Origin: Eutrigla gurnardus
Lineage: Eukaryota > Chordata > Actinopteri > Perciformes > Triglidae
Direction: 5' to 3'
DNA: 64,000 nt
Assembly: GCA_963514095.1 (NCBI GenBank)
Contig: OY741283.1
Coordinates: forward strand, 5,812,406-5,876,405
Under the pieces are notes generated by a model, which did no database searches, was not told the origin of the DNA, and saw nothing but the letters and a program-made list of their open reading frames with translations. The position numbers and the translations under genes were made by a program. Below are positions 1-24,100 of this stretch, one piece after another. Numbering within the stretch: position 1 is the first letter of the stretch; every line of letters starts with the position of its first letter.

Positions 1-9260
<9,260 letters not shown>

Positions 9261-12200
9261 GGTTTTGGATACAACTGAATGACCTGAGAAGGTAAAGAGA
9301 ACAGATTGATCAGCACACTATAGTGTCATAATATAAATAGAACAATTACTGTAATGTAACCCCTTAATAGCGAATTATTAGCTAATTAATAGCAGATCAT
9401 TAGTCATATCTTGAGAAACACTCGCAATCCAGGTAGGCTACAGAGCATATGTTTACATCACACAGGCCACAATGACTCGGATCAGGGGATCACTGCGATG
9501 TGAAGCTCAGCCCCATCAATCTGGAAGATATCCCCCCATTACATACGATATAGAAGCGTGAATGAGAATCTCATACAAGTCATTTTTTAGTCTTGGAAAA
9601 ATGGCCAGGTAGCTACACATCGCCCACGGTGTAAGGTTATATATCCCCCCCTGCATTTTCTCAACCAAATCTGCAATAACATGCTCGGAAATGCGCTATT
9701 CCGAAATGCTCCAAAGGAGCCTTGCCTCACCGCAGGTACCCTTCAACCCGTATTCATATTCTTGCTATCAACCTGTTAGTGGTAATGTGTCAATAAGCAC
9801 CTGCGCTGCTTATTCGAGGCGTTTCCTCGGTAAAAAATGCCAGCCTGATGTGTGACAAAATGATGGGGCTATACGAGAAAGCATCACTCGCACCTCCCCC
9901 GGCCTCTTTGTGCAGAGGACGATTTTTTTTTGGCAGCAGTCATCACTACTGTGAGACCAGCAACCATCTCAGCAACGTCGAAAGGTGCCTGCCGCTTACC
10001 TTTGTCTTCCCAGGCTGCGTCTCGTGCTCTTCCGCTGGGACTGTATCCTGTTGCTTTAGGCCCCGAAAACACGGCGGGGTTTGTGCTGGTGAGATGCCCC
10101 TAGCTGGTTACCGTGTGGTTGACGCATTCGGCGATGATGTGAGGGCATTTGTGTTGAGGGTTCAGGTGCACCCTAGCGGTCGTAGGCGGCCACTGCAGCG
10201 GCGTTGAAGGCGACAGCCACATTTTGTCTGTGAGCGCTGGAGGAGCTGTCCACCAGCACGGTGCTGAAGTGTGTCCGACACAGCGTTGCGCGGTGTATAT
10301 CAAGGTAATCAGTCAGGGATGTGAGCTGGGCACGCAGTGGGTAAATACCGTCCGTTCATTTGAAGCCCTGCATGTGCCGTACGGTATGCATGGCGAGCAT
10401 TTGTGAGCCGCGGTGTCCTGTAACGGCGGGTGTTTGCGCTAACATGGAATGCAAGCATTAAACATGAGCCAGCTGAGCTGTGGGGGCTGGTGCAGAGCAA
10501 AAAAAAAGAGAGAGAAAGAATGCCGAAGCGATTGCAAAACAAACAACACCCATGATCACAATTTATAAACACCTTTATGGTGCGAAGCGTGCAGTAGACT
10601 AGTGTTTTCAATGGGCGGTATCGACACGGAATGTAATTGATGCAACTACATGATTCCTTAGAACAAGCCTATTAGGAAGGAGTCCACCCACTCAAAATAC
10701 AACCACATGCATGCACGCACACACTGTTTTCTGGTGGGTAACAGTAAATAAAAATAAATAAATAATAATAATAAAAAAAAAGAGGGACATTTTGTACGTC
10801 TGGTTCTCTGTATATCTCCCAAACACACTCAAATTAAATCAATTTACTAGAACAAATGATCACAGAACTTGACCTGCTCTCTTATCATCTACGTTTAGGA
10901 GTTCTTTCTTTGTCAGTGGTGACAAAGTCAAATATGCCACCACCTCATGGATGCTCTGCACATTATACTTAAACTTTGAAAAGATACAATAGCATTGTTT
11001 CTGCCCATTTAATGTTAATATTGTGTATATTAATTCATTTGAACACTGTCATCATTTTAGATTACATCAATTTCCCCCAAAGTGACAAATACTATTTACG
11101 TTACAACAGCTGGAAGTATGTGAACAGAGACTTTTCAACTAATTGGTGTCCATTACAATGACTTTGTTCATAATGTGACAAAGGTTCAGACTGATAGGGA
11201 AAATCATCCAGAAATTAAGAAAGTAGATCTAGCAATCATTCCTAAGTGGTTTAAACGTTACCCATTCTTTACTTTGTAGACCCCACAAAGGAAAATACAA
11301 TGCATGTCAGGAATTAAAGGAAATAATTAGCAGCCATGGTTGAACATCGTAGATGGAACGCCTTGGTATGACTTTAGGATATCGCCTGCTGTGACATCTT
11401 TAGCTACACCCACAGCTAGTTTGCTCAGAGAGATGTGAGATCAGGACTTACATAACGCCATGTCACCACTCAGTGTCAGAGTCAACTTAACCAAAGGGTC
11501 AGGGGCTCCGTGATGGACCGGCAACCTGACTGAATGTTCCCTGTGACTCACTAATTTCTTCCAAGTGCATGCTGGGATAGGCCTTCGCTCCCTGTGACCC
11601 CGAAGGGGATTAAAGTGAAAGAAAGAAAAAAAGAATGAGAGGGCTGTTTGAATCCAGGACAGTCCATCATTTCCTTTAGGCTGTGATTGTTAGAAGACAG
11701 AGCCTCCTCCTTACAAAGATATATAAGACTTTGATAAGCCCAAACATATCTTTGGATTGTAGGAAAGACCTGTAACTACTGTTGTTTTTATTGTGTAAAA
11801 AATAATAAAACAATCCCACTGATTGAAAACATCACCATCAAGGCTTAGAGTTGTCTGGAGTTACCTAAAGAATCTGTAAAAACATATTGTTTTATTTTAC
11901 TGAAGGATATGCAATTACACTTGATCATATTATTTTCATTCATGTAATTTCTCAATTTGCTTCTATTTCAGCATCTCATCAATTTGAAGGATGCACTGGT
12001 CAATGAACACACTGCCCTTGCCTCCATATGTTGAGCTGGGTGTCCATTCACTGAGTGGCCTTCTGTGGACTCTGCTGCTCCTCTTTCTGTGGCACTGTTA
12101 TCGGATGGGTTCCGACCTGCCGATTCCAGGCCATGTACACGCTGGAAAGCTCAAGTCAGGCTCAAGGCGGTCCATGATGTCCCGTGGCGGTAGCTGCGCT

Positions 12201-15200
12201 GGAACAAAGTGTAGCGCACGATCCAAGCTGTCAAGAAGTGATCAAATTACATCCTTTATTTCCATGGAAACGGAGGAGGATGAGGAGCAGGGACAGGGCT
12301 ACCTCACCCCAGTGCTGAGTCATGCCTTATTCCCAGCCCAGGCATCTGCAGAAGCCAAAAAACTGTATGCAGCGCTGCAAGAGTATGCCAAGCGCTACAG
12401 TTGGGTGGGCATGGGTCGCATTCATAAGGGTCTCCGTGAGCAGGTACATGTTAAGTCCATGCACATACATGCATACTTGCTGGCAGTCGACGTCGCCTGA
12501 TGTATTCAATAAGATAAATTCAATTGTGGTCAAGGATTTGTTTAAATCTAATGTCCAAAGTAACCTAAGACCTCATTTGGTGCTACTTTTGTTCAAGGGT
12601 AAACAGCGGAGGAAGGCAACATTGTTAAGAGAGATTTCTCATTGTTCTCACTTTAGGTCAGACTGAATGATCACTCTGCTATACAGAAGCCTCATCTCTT
12701 CTTCTTGCCAGATGTCCCAAGTGTTCCTTTCTTCCCAAGAGATGCTCATCGACATGACATTGAGGTCTTGGAAGCCAACTACTCTGTAATCTTGGCTGAA
12801 TTCAAGGCGGTTTACCTGAGGGGCATCGACTCAAAACTAGGCTGGACCTGTCTGGGACCAAAGGTACTCAATCAAATATTTCAGGCCCATCGTGAGTAAA
12901 GGGACAGTGCAAAAACACTTCTGTCTTATGTATAAAAATCGTTATTACCTGTTTTTGCAAAGTACTGCAGAAAGAAACTGATGCAAACTGACTACTATGA
13001 GTGGATATATAAAGTAGCATTATGTGGTTGAGGAAGCGATATAATTCTGTAACAATAAATAAATTGATAAATCTCTTAATCACACAAATGCTCCTCAAAC
13101 CTCCAAATACATAAAATGTCTAATATCAAAATTCCCCACCAGCTTGTTCCATAACCACCTGGTTAGTGCTGTGGTTCCAGAGACTCCTTATATTCTTTTC
13201 GATTGATTAAATAAGACTGGTTTAATAGCAGTATAAATTGATTGATCCGGTTTCATTCTGATGTACGTGTCTTACCTGAGTAATATGTTGATTGCAGGTC
13301 ATTGTCTCTTTCAGGGTCAGGCAGTGTTTCCTTTGTACAGTGAAGGTGTCTCTGTGGCTGGAAACTGTCGTTCCTGTCCTTGCACCTACCGGACACTTCT
13401 CTCTCTACGTACGTTCATCGGCAGCAACTCATTGGGATCTGCTGGATTTTGGCTGTTGCGGCCAGGAGCTACGTTGGGGAGCTCATATGGACCCACCAAT
13501 ACACGCCTACGTTGTCACCTTGGTGAGGAAAAGATTCAAGGATCTTTTATAGTCATTATGCCACACAGAGTACAAAAAAAATACAGAAGTAAAACATGAC
13601 AAAACAGCTGCAACAAAACAATTCTCTGGGCAGATAACATGGCATTTTAATATTAAGATCACGGAACACATCGTATTTATCTGCATTTATCTGCATCTTA
13701 GACAAATCTTAAAATCCTGTCACGGACTAGCACAAAAGGAAATAACAATGACCTGATAAAACACTAAACCATTACATAATGCGATACTTTGTGGGTCGTG
13801 GTTGAGGTTAATTTAGCCCATTTTGTAGTGTGATCCGTCTGACTTTAATCCTCTCTGTTTTAAACACAGACAGGGGTGGAGTGCACGGCCTTCTTAGCTG
13901 AGGGAAACAATTATCCTTACAGTTTTAAAGTTTTAAAACAGACATCACTTTTGCAGGTCTGCAGACTCCACCCCTGTGTGAGCTGGTGGTGGGAGGGGAG
14001 CCTCAGTGCTGGTCAGAAGGACACTGCCTCCTGGTTGATGACTCATTCCTCCACACGGTCTCCCACAAGGGTTAGCGAATCACGTTCAATTCCGATCAAC
14101 AAATGTTTCTTACGTTTATATTTACTCTGAATTGTGTTCTTATGATTAAACTCACAAAAAAACATAAAAAGGGAATGCAATGCAAGTTCTCTGTGTTGGA
14201 GTTTTTGATCCATTTCATGCATTTTTGCCAACAAGTCAACCTGAGAAGCTGCCACATTCTTACCTATAATTGTATTGTTTCTCTAAAGGGCCTCCAGATG
14301 CTGGACCCCGAGTCATTTTGAGTGTGGACCTCTGGCATCCAAACGTGGCTGCAGCAGAGAGACAAGCTTTGGACTTCATGTTCAGCCCTGACCTCTGAAT
14401 TTGTTCCTGCCAATACTATCAATATACAACATGCAGGGATGCCTTACCTTAGCCCTGCTTGCTGTGGGTCATGCATTTCATTCCAGTTGATGAATCACTG
14501 TGTGAATCTGCCCTACAAATTACACAAGCCATTAGCTGTGTTTTCAAGTGATGTCGGATTTATGGTCCGCAGCAGGAAGTGCCACAAGAGCCTATTATTA
14601 CGGGTGATGTTAGACAATGCTATTTGCTAGACAATTTGGCTGCAAATTATAAACTGACATCACTTGAAAGCACAACGAGATCTGAGTAGATCCAGTGTTA
14701 ACTGTTGTAAAACTTATCTTGACATGATATGCTCTGCTAGTGAATACTATCTGCATGTGAAAGCAATCTGTCCCGACTACTGGACTTTGTTTTGAGCTGC
14801 TGATGCATGTGCACGATTGCACGAGTCAGCCTGGGATGCTTTATCGTAAAAATTTAGATAGATTACCTATGTTTCAACCAAAAAACTGTGAAAACATGAA
14901 AATAATATAAATGTAAATGTATTTTTGCTTTCTAAAATGAATGCCAAACGTATATTACCTTTTGCATACTGTGATTATTCATCATATTCGTATTTCTTCT
15001 GTGTGCTTGTATGTTTATTTTGTTTCTAAAGATCTATTTTTTCCTTGTATATTTATATAATTAGCCCTGCCTTCACCCAATGACAGCTGGGATCAGCTCC
15101 AGCCCCAGCTCCAGCCCCCCCGCGCGACCCTGAATACAGGATAAGCGGTAGACAATGGATGGATATTTATATAATTGTTGGTTTGCTCGTGGTTAATATG

Positions 15201-18125
15201 CATAAATCAGGTTTTTGGTCAATTCTGTTTTTCTTGGAATCCAAATAACAAATGAATAACAATAAATCCATATTGACTGTGAATAGATTAACAGAGTAAT
15301 CAAGTAATACACTTGTACACCTTTATTTATAAAGCATGTTATTTGTAGGAGGAACATGTTATACAATTAGTATTCAAATATGTTTTCTTATAAGCGACGA
15401 TTAAAAACAAAAATAAAAATGTTTAGGTAATTTAATATCTATGGAATTGATGAGAAAATGGCCAGTTTTGTTGTTTTTTGGGGGAAAACATTCAGTCTGC
15501 AGCATTTAGTGAATGAATTTTGTGATTTAACACACTACAATATGATTCTGATTCATGACGCTCCATCTTTGGTGGTGGCGTGTGGGCGTGTGGGGTTGTT
15601 ACTTTTTTTCAGTCAGTAGATGAGAATTAGAGTGGTGATTTTGTCTTATCTGCCATCTGCTCATCCATGATGAGGATTACAGAGACTGAACTAATCCATC
15701 CCACAGAAACAGATTATTCCTGAGATTGTTTATATGTACTGTAGTTGCATGTATGTTATTTCATGATGTGTGATTCATTCAAAACTGGACATTTATTTTA
15801 TGAGCTATGTGGGATTTGGCAGGAAGCTAAACATCATTGACAAACGCACAAGAAAATAATATAGAAAGTCAAACACGGAATATGACTGTCAAAGGTTGGC
15901 GTTAAGGGACCAAGCTTATGCACCTTGCTGTGTCTCTGTTATGCCTTGTTATGTTTTATGTCTTGCGTTACTATTGGTCAATGCCGGTTCATGAAACAAT
16001 ATTGTTTTGCGTCCCAGCAACTGTATGTCATTACATTGATTCTATATCAAATGATTGTTGTTCTTCACATTAGCCTTCAACCTCAAAAGATTATGACCAG
16101 CACATTTTTTTGAAAGACAAAAATAGCTACTGTCGTATTTAACAGTTTACATGTTGGCCTTTTGTCATGCAAAAGCATTAGCAACCCCAGAGGGATTATT
16201 CGCAGAGATGTCAAATGAACAAAGTGGTTGAAAAACAAATCTGTTATTATTATTATTAGAATTATTTCTTCTTCAGAAATATCAGTCTAGACTGGACCAA
16301 ACTGTTGATTACATTTCGGGTAGTACATTTTGACAGCAGTGCATCTGTGAACAGTGTCTGTGGAAGGAATGCATGTGGGGAGATTTGCTGGCAAATCGCG
16401 AAAACATGTGAAATTTGCCAAGAAAATAGGACAAATCGCAAACATCCGCAAAATACCTTGCACTTTTATTTTTGAAAAATTGAAATTTGTCTTTGAGATT
16501 CAAATATAATGTAAACATTGTGAATGTAGAACACATGTAAACATATTTTACTTCTGTAAAAGTATACCACAGTGTAAAAATCTGTAAGTTAAAGTCACAT
16601 TCAAAATCTTAGTAGTAGTCGTGTTTTGGCTGTACAATATACTGAGTTGTAACAAAAGTAAAAGTACTCATTGTGTATAATGGCCCAGGAAAATAAAGTA
16701 AAATTATTCATAAGTAGTAGGCTGTCATCAGCATTCATTCTGTTGTCCTCATTTCTGCGACATCATCTTCACAAACTCTGTTAAGAGAACAGAGAACAGA
16801 TATTGATCAGATAAATTCTACAGTAGGTTTTTAGAACAACTACAACTACATACGTCCAACTTCCAGCCTCGGCTTAGAATAATATAATATATAAATAACT
16901 GCCTGTCAAATGACACTTCTTTGATAGAAAGAATAATTATATTACTGTATGCGTGAACAAGAATTAAAATTACAGTAGATTACCAGAGCCATGCCACTTT
17001 TTCACAAATGTTTTTTGGATGAATTTATTTAACTCAATATGTAGACAGCTTCGGGTGACATAAGGCTATTCAAAAGGGTTGTATGTGCTTGTATATACCC
17101 TCAAAGTCAACTGTTCCATCTCCGTTGTTGTCAGCTTCTCTGACCACTGCATCGATCTCATGTTTGCTGGTTTGTTCTCCTAGTAACTTTACCATGGCAT
17201 GCCTCAGCTCCTGAGATGTGATAGCACCATCACCATCTATATCAAACTGAAGGAGAGGAGAAGAAGAAGACAACAAAACAAAACATTAAAACGATTTTGG
17301 CCGTTGTGGACCGCAATTATAACATACTGTTTTGTCAGATTTCAGCGTTTACAGTGTGTTCATTTAATATCCACCGTGGGGTGCCAAAGACCACAAAGAA
17401 AGAATAGGTATGCTGAGCTCACCTCTCGAAATGCTTCTTTCAGCTCTTTCAACCCAATCATCCCTGCAGTTTCAGCCAAGAGCTTGGGGGTCATTAGTTC
17501 CACAAAATCGTCAAAGTCCACCCGTCCCCCCACTGTGATAAGACACATGACGGCACTAATATAAGTAATAGAAGGCAGTAGCCGGAGAACACAGCTGAAG
17601 AAAAGTGTGAGTGCTATAAAACCATTGTGTCTTTTAACTTGCTGCAGTGATACTCTTTAACATATAACATTTCAATAACAAATAACATTTGCTATTGACT
17701 TAATTCATTGATGTGCATGAGATGGTTCACATTCAACTGTCAAATGTGATGTACAAATATAGTTTAACTAAGATGATAGCTATGCTTTACGAAAAGCCAG
17801 AAATATGCATGTGATTGTTCCTCCATTTGGTCAGCTGTATACCTTCTGAAAATAGAAACATGCAAATATGTCTCAGGAGACCTTTGTGAGTGTGAAAGAC
17901 TCCTTACACATTCAAAAAAAGAAAGAAAGAGATGCTTTACATGATTCAGATGGCCACCCTGGATGAGAAACCTGCATTCAAAGAAGAACTGACAGGAAAT
18001 AACCAATGGTGCCATTTGCTTTTTACGGTAGCAATAAAACAAATATGAGATATGTAGTGTACATAAACTATAAAACCATGGAATCGCAATGTAATGGTGA
18101 ATATGTTGATGATACATTGATGTGT

Positions 18126-18168
<43 letters not shown>

Positions 18169-21100
18169 CATAAGTAGTAACTGGCGTGCACTAGGGCCCA
18201 TCATAATAGCGTGCACAGGGACCCGTCGTATACCTTACACCACTTACAGCATATTAAAAGGTTGGATTATATTACTCCACTTACGATTCATGTTGATGTT
18301 CTGACTCAGTTCTATGAGCTCCATCTCAGTCGGCATGTAACCCATAGTCCTCATCAGGTTCCCCAGGTCCTTACAGGTTATGAACCCGTCCTTGTCCTTA
18401 TCAAACTCCACAAAAGCTTCACGTAACTCTAGACAGCACACAGACGCAGAATATGATTGGCATGTGACTCAAATTTAAGACGGGTGATCAACATTATACA
18501 GGACTCTAACAAGTATATCTGAAAGCATAAACAGCAGTTACCTTCAATCTCATCGTTTGTGAGAGCTCTTGTCTGCAAAACAACAATGGCATTGATAAAA
18601 ACAGGAAATTATTTTAATGTTTTATTAAATACAGCAGTTGACCACAAAATGCACAACTATTGTTATATCTACATTGTTTCAAGGCATTGACCTCCTATAA
18701 GCTCCATACATAAATATACAGATATGTTTTGCATCCGAAAAATGAAGTCTCTTTGGAATGCTAAACGCACTTGTTCAAATTGTGACTGAGATTTTTACAT
18801 GCGTGTACAGAGATTTTATGAAGAATAAAAAGAGGGGCTGTCACTCATTATTGTTTTACACCAGTTTAACAAAATGTTGTTGTAATCAGTGTAATGCAGT
18901 TGCAGAAGTTCCACCTCTGCTGAACAGAGTCGTTTGCTTGTTTATTTAAGTTCATTGATATTAAACGTGTTGTGAGTTCAAATTTCACCCGATTCGTCAA
19001 CAACGGCCAATTATGCAGCAGATCAAATGAACGGTTCTGGAGATGTCAGAGCTAGATTTCTGTTTTTGTTTGTTTTTGTTGTGACACACATAATTGTGCC
19101 GTTGTTAATACGTCACATGTTTAATTAAAATCACAATATTTTCTCCGCTGAACATTTATTATTTCCACTGTTGCTCATAATATTAGGTTGTTTATTTAAA
19201 GATTACACTGATATATAAATATACGTAATTCATCTGAGATTTAGAAAAGATATAAGCTAAATACATGTCGATAGTAAGGGAGAAATAACCGATTCTATGA
19301 TGCATCGCGATGCTTGTTGAACGATTTTTGTGGCAATATTTCCACATTTTATATAAGAAATGTAGCACATCAACAGTATCATACAAATAGGAATTGGTTT
19401 GGAAGATTTTAACGAAAATTTGTCATTATATTTAAATCCAAAATAGAGATGCATCGTCATCGAGAATCGTTTAATAATTGAATCGGGATCACCTGAATCG
19501 TACTCAAATCGAATTGTGACGATCCCCACCACTAGTAAAAAATACATAAACAAGTATGAAATCATAAACTGTACCCGTAAAACCATTTCAACTTACTGGT
19601 CTCTTCGTTCCTCCCCTGAGAAAGATGCAGGCTTGTTGAATACTCATGATGACGGCCTTAGTAGAGATCCTGGCTGCTTGTATTTGTGAATTTCTTTGTT
19701 GAAGAAATGATATGTCGCTAAATCATTCAGCTTCTTTTTTTCTGTGCGAGCATGTGTCTGTGTGTAAACTGTGACCAGCAGTGATCTGCGTATATGCCAG
19801 AGGAGGGATGAGATCTCGTATGGATTATCTCTGCAGCTTTCGACTAGAAAAGGAAAATAGGCTTAGTGCTGTTTCATATAGTAAGTCAAACAAATGTTTA
19901 CAAATGAAAAAAATAATGATCTCACTGTATCTTTTCACCTTTCTGTGTGTGTGTTTGCTTATTGTTTGCAATTTGGTGACTGCTTCTATTCTTTCATATG
20001 GTGTTTGTTGAGTAAATGACTGCTGGATAAAGCGTTCTATCTGTAATGAGTAACAAAACAGAATACAACAGATGGGAAAATGGATAAGGAAAAAAATCTA
20101 GCATTAATAATCATGTGAATCACATGTCTATAGATGCATGCTGAAATGAATAAAAATCATATAAAATAGAGACAAGTTATCTGATCATAAATACATGAAT
20201 TGCAGCACGTAGAATGCTTGTTCACTGTATTTTCAAACAAGAGTCATCCTCATCAGCCTATTACATAAGCATATGCGTATAATTAAAGGTTCTGTGCGAT
20301 GTGTGAAGATATTCTCAGTCAATGGTCACATTTGTGGATGAATTGTTTGTTGCGTTGCATGAGAAGCCCAAGAATCAAGCAAATAAGCGCATGAGAAATT
20401 TGATCATACAACATTATATTTGTCCGTCTGCATGTATGAGCGGGATCAGTATTATCTGAAATCACAAGCAGGATGCCAGATAATGCCATGAAATCACTTT
20501 TCATTTCTTTTTACATAACTGCATTGATCCTATTCATATACGTATACGACGCAGGGAATGATTGGATTTTGTGAAAACATTTCTTAATGAATGTGGCATT
20601 TCACTCAGAGTTACATCATCCTTATGCTTGGAATATATTCAAAAATTAAAGTGATGAAAAGACGTTTTCCATTAAAAGAAACTACTGTATGTTATGACAC
20701 AGTAGCATGATGACATTTTAGAAATGTTTAATTTCTCTTGAGAGGTTTTAGTTGAACGGGTAATTTAGTAGGATCACAGTGGTGCTGTTGGGTTGATTAA
20801 GCTATTTTCCTGCAGTTTTTGTCTGTTGCAAATTATTGTCCGGACAAGCCTATAAAAATGGTATTATGGTGTAAAAATCTGCATTGACAGATATCATTTT
20901 AGTTGCATGGATGGTGAGAATTTAGAGGACCATTTGATTTTTTAACCATTCTTGGATCAGGCAGCATGCAGAGAAAGCACTTGAATGGATGGGGGCTATT
21001 TACTTTGATGCAAGGAAAACAATTTATGAAAATAGTGTACAGGGGCCTGTACAAATCATCAGAGATAATAAAAACAAGATGGCGTATCTGAGAGTGTCCA

Positions 21101-24100
21101 ACATAAAACCAGAAGAATGTGCTGTGTATTACTGTGCTAGATACACACACTGTGTATTACAAGCAGAGGGTCTCACAAAAACAACTTACTTTTCCAATCA
21201 CCAACAGCAAAAGATATTATATTTAACATATTATGACAAACCAGTATGTCACCATACCTACAGTTACACAGAAAAGTCCCCAATGCAACAGAAGAGGTTG
21301 TGGTTTGTGACTTCCTCTTTTTTATGTTTTTCTGCCAACACGTGCTTTTCTACAACAATGTACGCTGCTGGTTAATACTATTCCCACATGTTATTTTGTA
21401 AGGCAGGTGTAAATCATTTTACGTTACGTTATATTTAAACTATAGTAAAATTAGAAATTGTAGTAAAATAAAATTGATGATTGAAAGGAGAAATTCCTCA
21501 TAAAAAACAATGCATGGACTAAAAAAAGTCATCCCACTAAATCAAAGAGTAGAAAAAACAATTGATTTGTATCACTTCTTGCATGAGGCCCATCATAGGA
21601 TAAAGAACGTGCACTATAAGAACCAATGTGATTCGATTTAATTGACATTAAAAGTGCTGATGATGGTATATTTGTCCAAATCAAACCCTTCTTCCGACAC
21701 TGAAAAAAGCTCCAGATGTTAATTACACAACGTCGTTTTTTGCTAAATGGCCTAAGAAGATGATTTCAGACTCCAAGCAGCTCCACACCAAACCACAGCA
21801 GCTCATCTGAAGACACTGAGGTGTCTGCTACTACTAATAAGTTCCTCAGCTCCACGCCCACTTTCACATGTCATAGGTTTGATTCCATGCAAACTCAGTA
21901 GTCTTTCTTGCAACGCAGTTATAAAAACTTCCAATGGGATGGTCAGTGGAGGTTATAGAGCATCAGAATCTCAAATTCTCTTCACTTTCAACAGAAACCA
22001 TGTTCTCTGTCGCTCTGCTGCTGCTGTTTGCAGCTGGATGTGAGTCTCCCTGGATTTGTCAAAGTCAGTCTTTCTTCTGTTACAGTAGAACTTGATCTTT
22101 TTTTTTTTTTTTTTACAGGTGTGAAGTGTGAACAGCTGACACAGCCAGCCTCTGTGACTGTGCAGCCAGGTCAACGTCTGACCATCACCTGTCAGGTGTC
22201 TTATTCTCTTAGCAGCGACTACACAGCTTGGATCAGACAGCCTGCAGGGAAAGGACTGGAGTGGATGAGTAGAGACTCAAATGTCAAAGATTCACTGAAG
22301 AACAAGTTCAGTGTCAACTTAGACTCTTCCAGCAGCACAGTGACTCTAAACGGGCAGAATATGCAGCCTGAAGACACTGCTGTGTATTACTGTGCCAGAG
22401 ACCCACAATGACACAAACCATCAGTAGAGCTGAACAAAAACCCCTCAGTGCCTGAACTCTTGTAACATGAAGCCACCAGAGGAGGAGCCCTCGGACCACT
22501 AACCACTTCTACCAGCTCACTGTCAAAGTAAAGAAGGAAACAGTCTTTTAATTTAATTTAATTATTCAAGCTTGTGATCCAACTAGAGTATAAATGAATC
22601 CTCATAAAGTCTAATTTATCTTACATGAAATCATTAGCCAACTTCATGATGATTTACGTCTTTTATGTAACATTTATGTTGGCAGCACTCCCTTGAGCCA
22701 CATGAATGTTTATATTGTTCTGATAATTGTAGACTCACTCTTCTTACAATTAATGGATAAGGCCTATTGTCAGAATGCTTTGTCATTTTTAAAATGTGCT
22801 TTTATCAGAGATTAAAGTTCTCTTTCAAGAACAGCTGAACATTTCATCTTCCATTTGATTCATTTAAATAACTTGTAGTCAGCTGATTTATTATCATCGG
22901 TATGTAAATCAGCCTCCTTGTGAGTTGCCTCATAAGGAAGTGAAGTGTGTGTGTTTGTTGTGTGTCAGAGACAGAAGAGCTCACATCAGTTCATCTCCAA
23001 CATCATCATGTTCTCTGTCGCTCTGATGCTGCTGCTGGCAGCTGCAACCTGTGAGGAGCTTTTAGTGGATTCACACTATTAAACACATTAGAAACGCTGA
23101 ACAGTCGGTGAATGATGGAGATCATGTTGATTTGTGTTTCCACAGGTGTGAACAGTATTGATCTCATCCAGCCAGACTCGATGGTGGTGCAGCCTGGACA
23201 GTCTTTGACCATCACCTGTCAGGTCTCTGGTTATTCTTTGACTGATAACAGCTATGCAACAGGTTGGATCAGACAGAGTGAAGGAAAACCGATGGACTGG
23301 ATTAACGATAAGTGGGGAGGAGGAAGCTTTTACCAAAATGAAGCTCTGAAGAACAAGTTCAGCTACAGCAGAGACACTTCTGCTCGAACAGTGACTCTGA
23401 AAGGAACGAATCTGCAGCCTGAGGACACAGCTGTGTATTACTGTGTCCGTCGGCCCCACAGTGATACAAACCACCAACAGACCTGCACAAATACTCAGCA
23501 ACCATGTGACTCAGCCCCACACACACACGTTAACAATGAGACATAAAAATAAATAAAGTCATCTGCAGTTACTCCCTGATAGAAGCTCACTTTAACATGA
23601 TAACAAAAACTCACTTTGGGGATATTGTAAAACTGATTGTCAAAGTCTTCATGTGATGCAAACTGCTTAATAATGAGCACAAAAAAACTTGAACAATGTG
23701 TTTCCTACTTTTCCTAACCTATTCCACAAATAATACTGAAATATGCAAGAGGGACCCGTGTACAGTAAACATTTATTTTTATTTTTCACACCAGGAAGTG
23801 ATCCAAGTCAAATCTATTCCACACTGTGAGGAGGAGTCGATGCAAACCTGGGATGTCTTCCACCTCTACTTATGTGACTGCAGAGAGGACAGAGGACAGT
23901 GGACACACAGTTCAACATGATGGACTACAGGACAGGACTGCTGCTTCTAAATATGATTAAAAAACATTAAATATAATTACAAGATTACATGTTAATAAAA
24001 GGGCTAAAGACTGCTCACCAAAGTGGTTGCTGAAATTAAACTTCATACTTTAATATTGAAATTCAAAATGATAAAACACAAACATTTGAGTACCACTGAT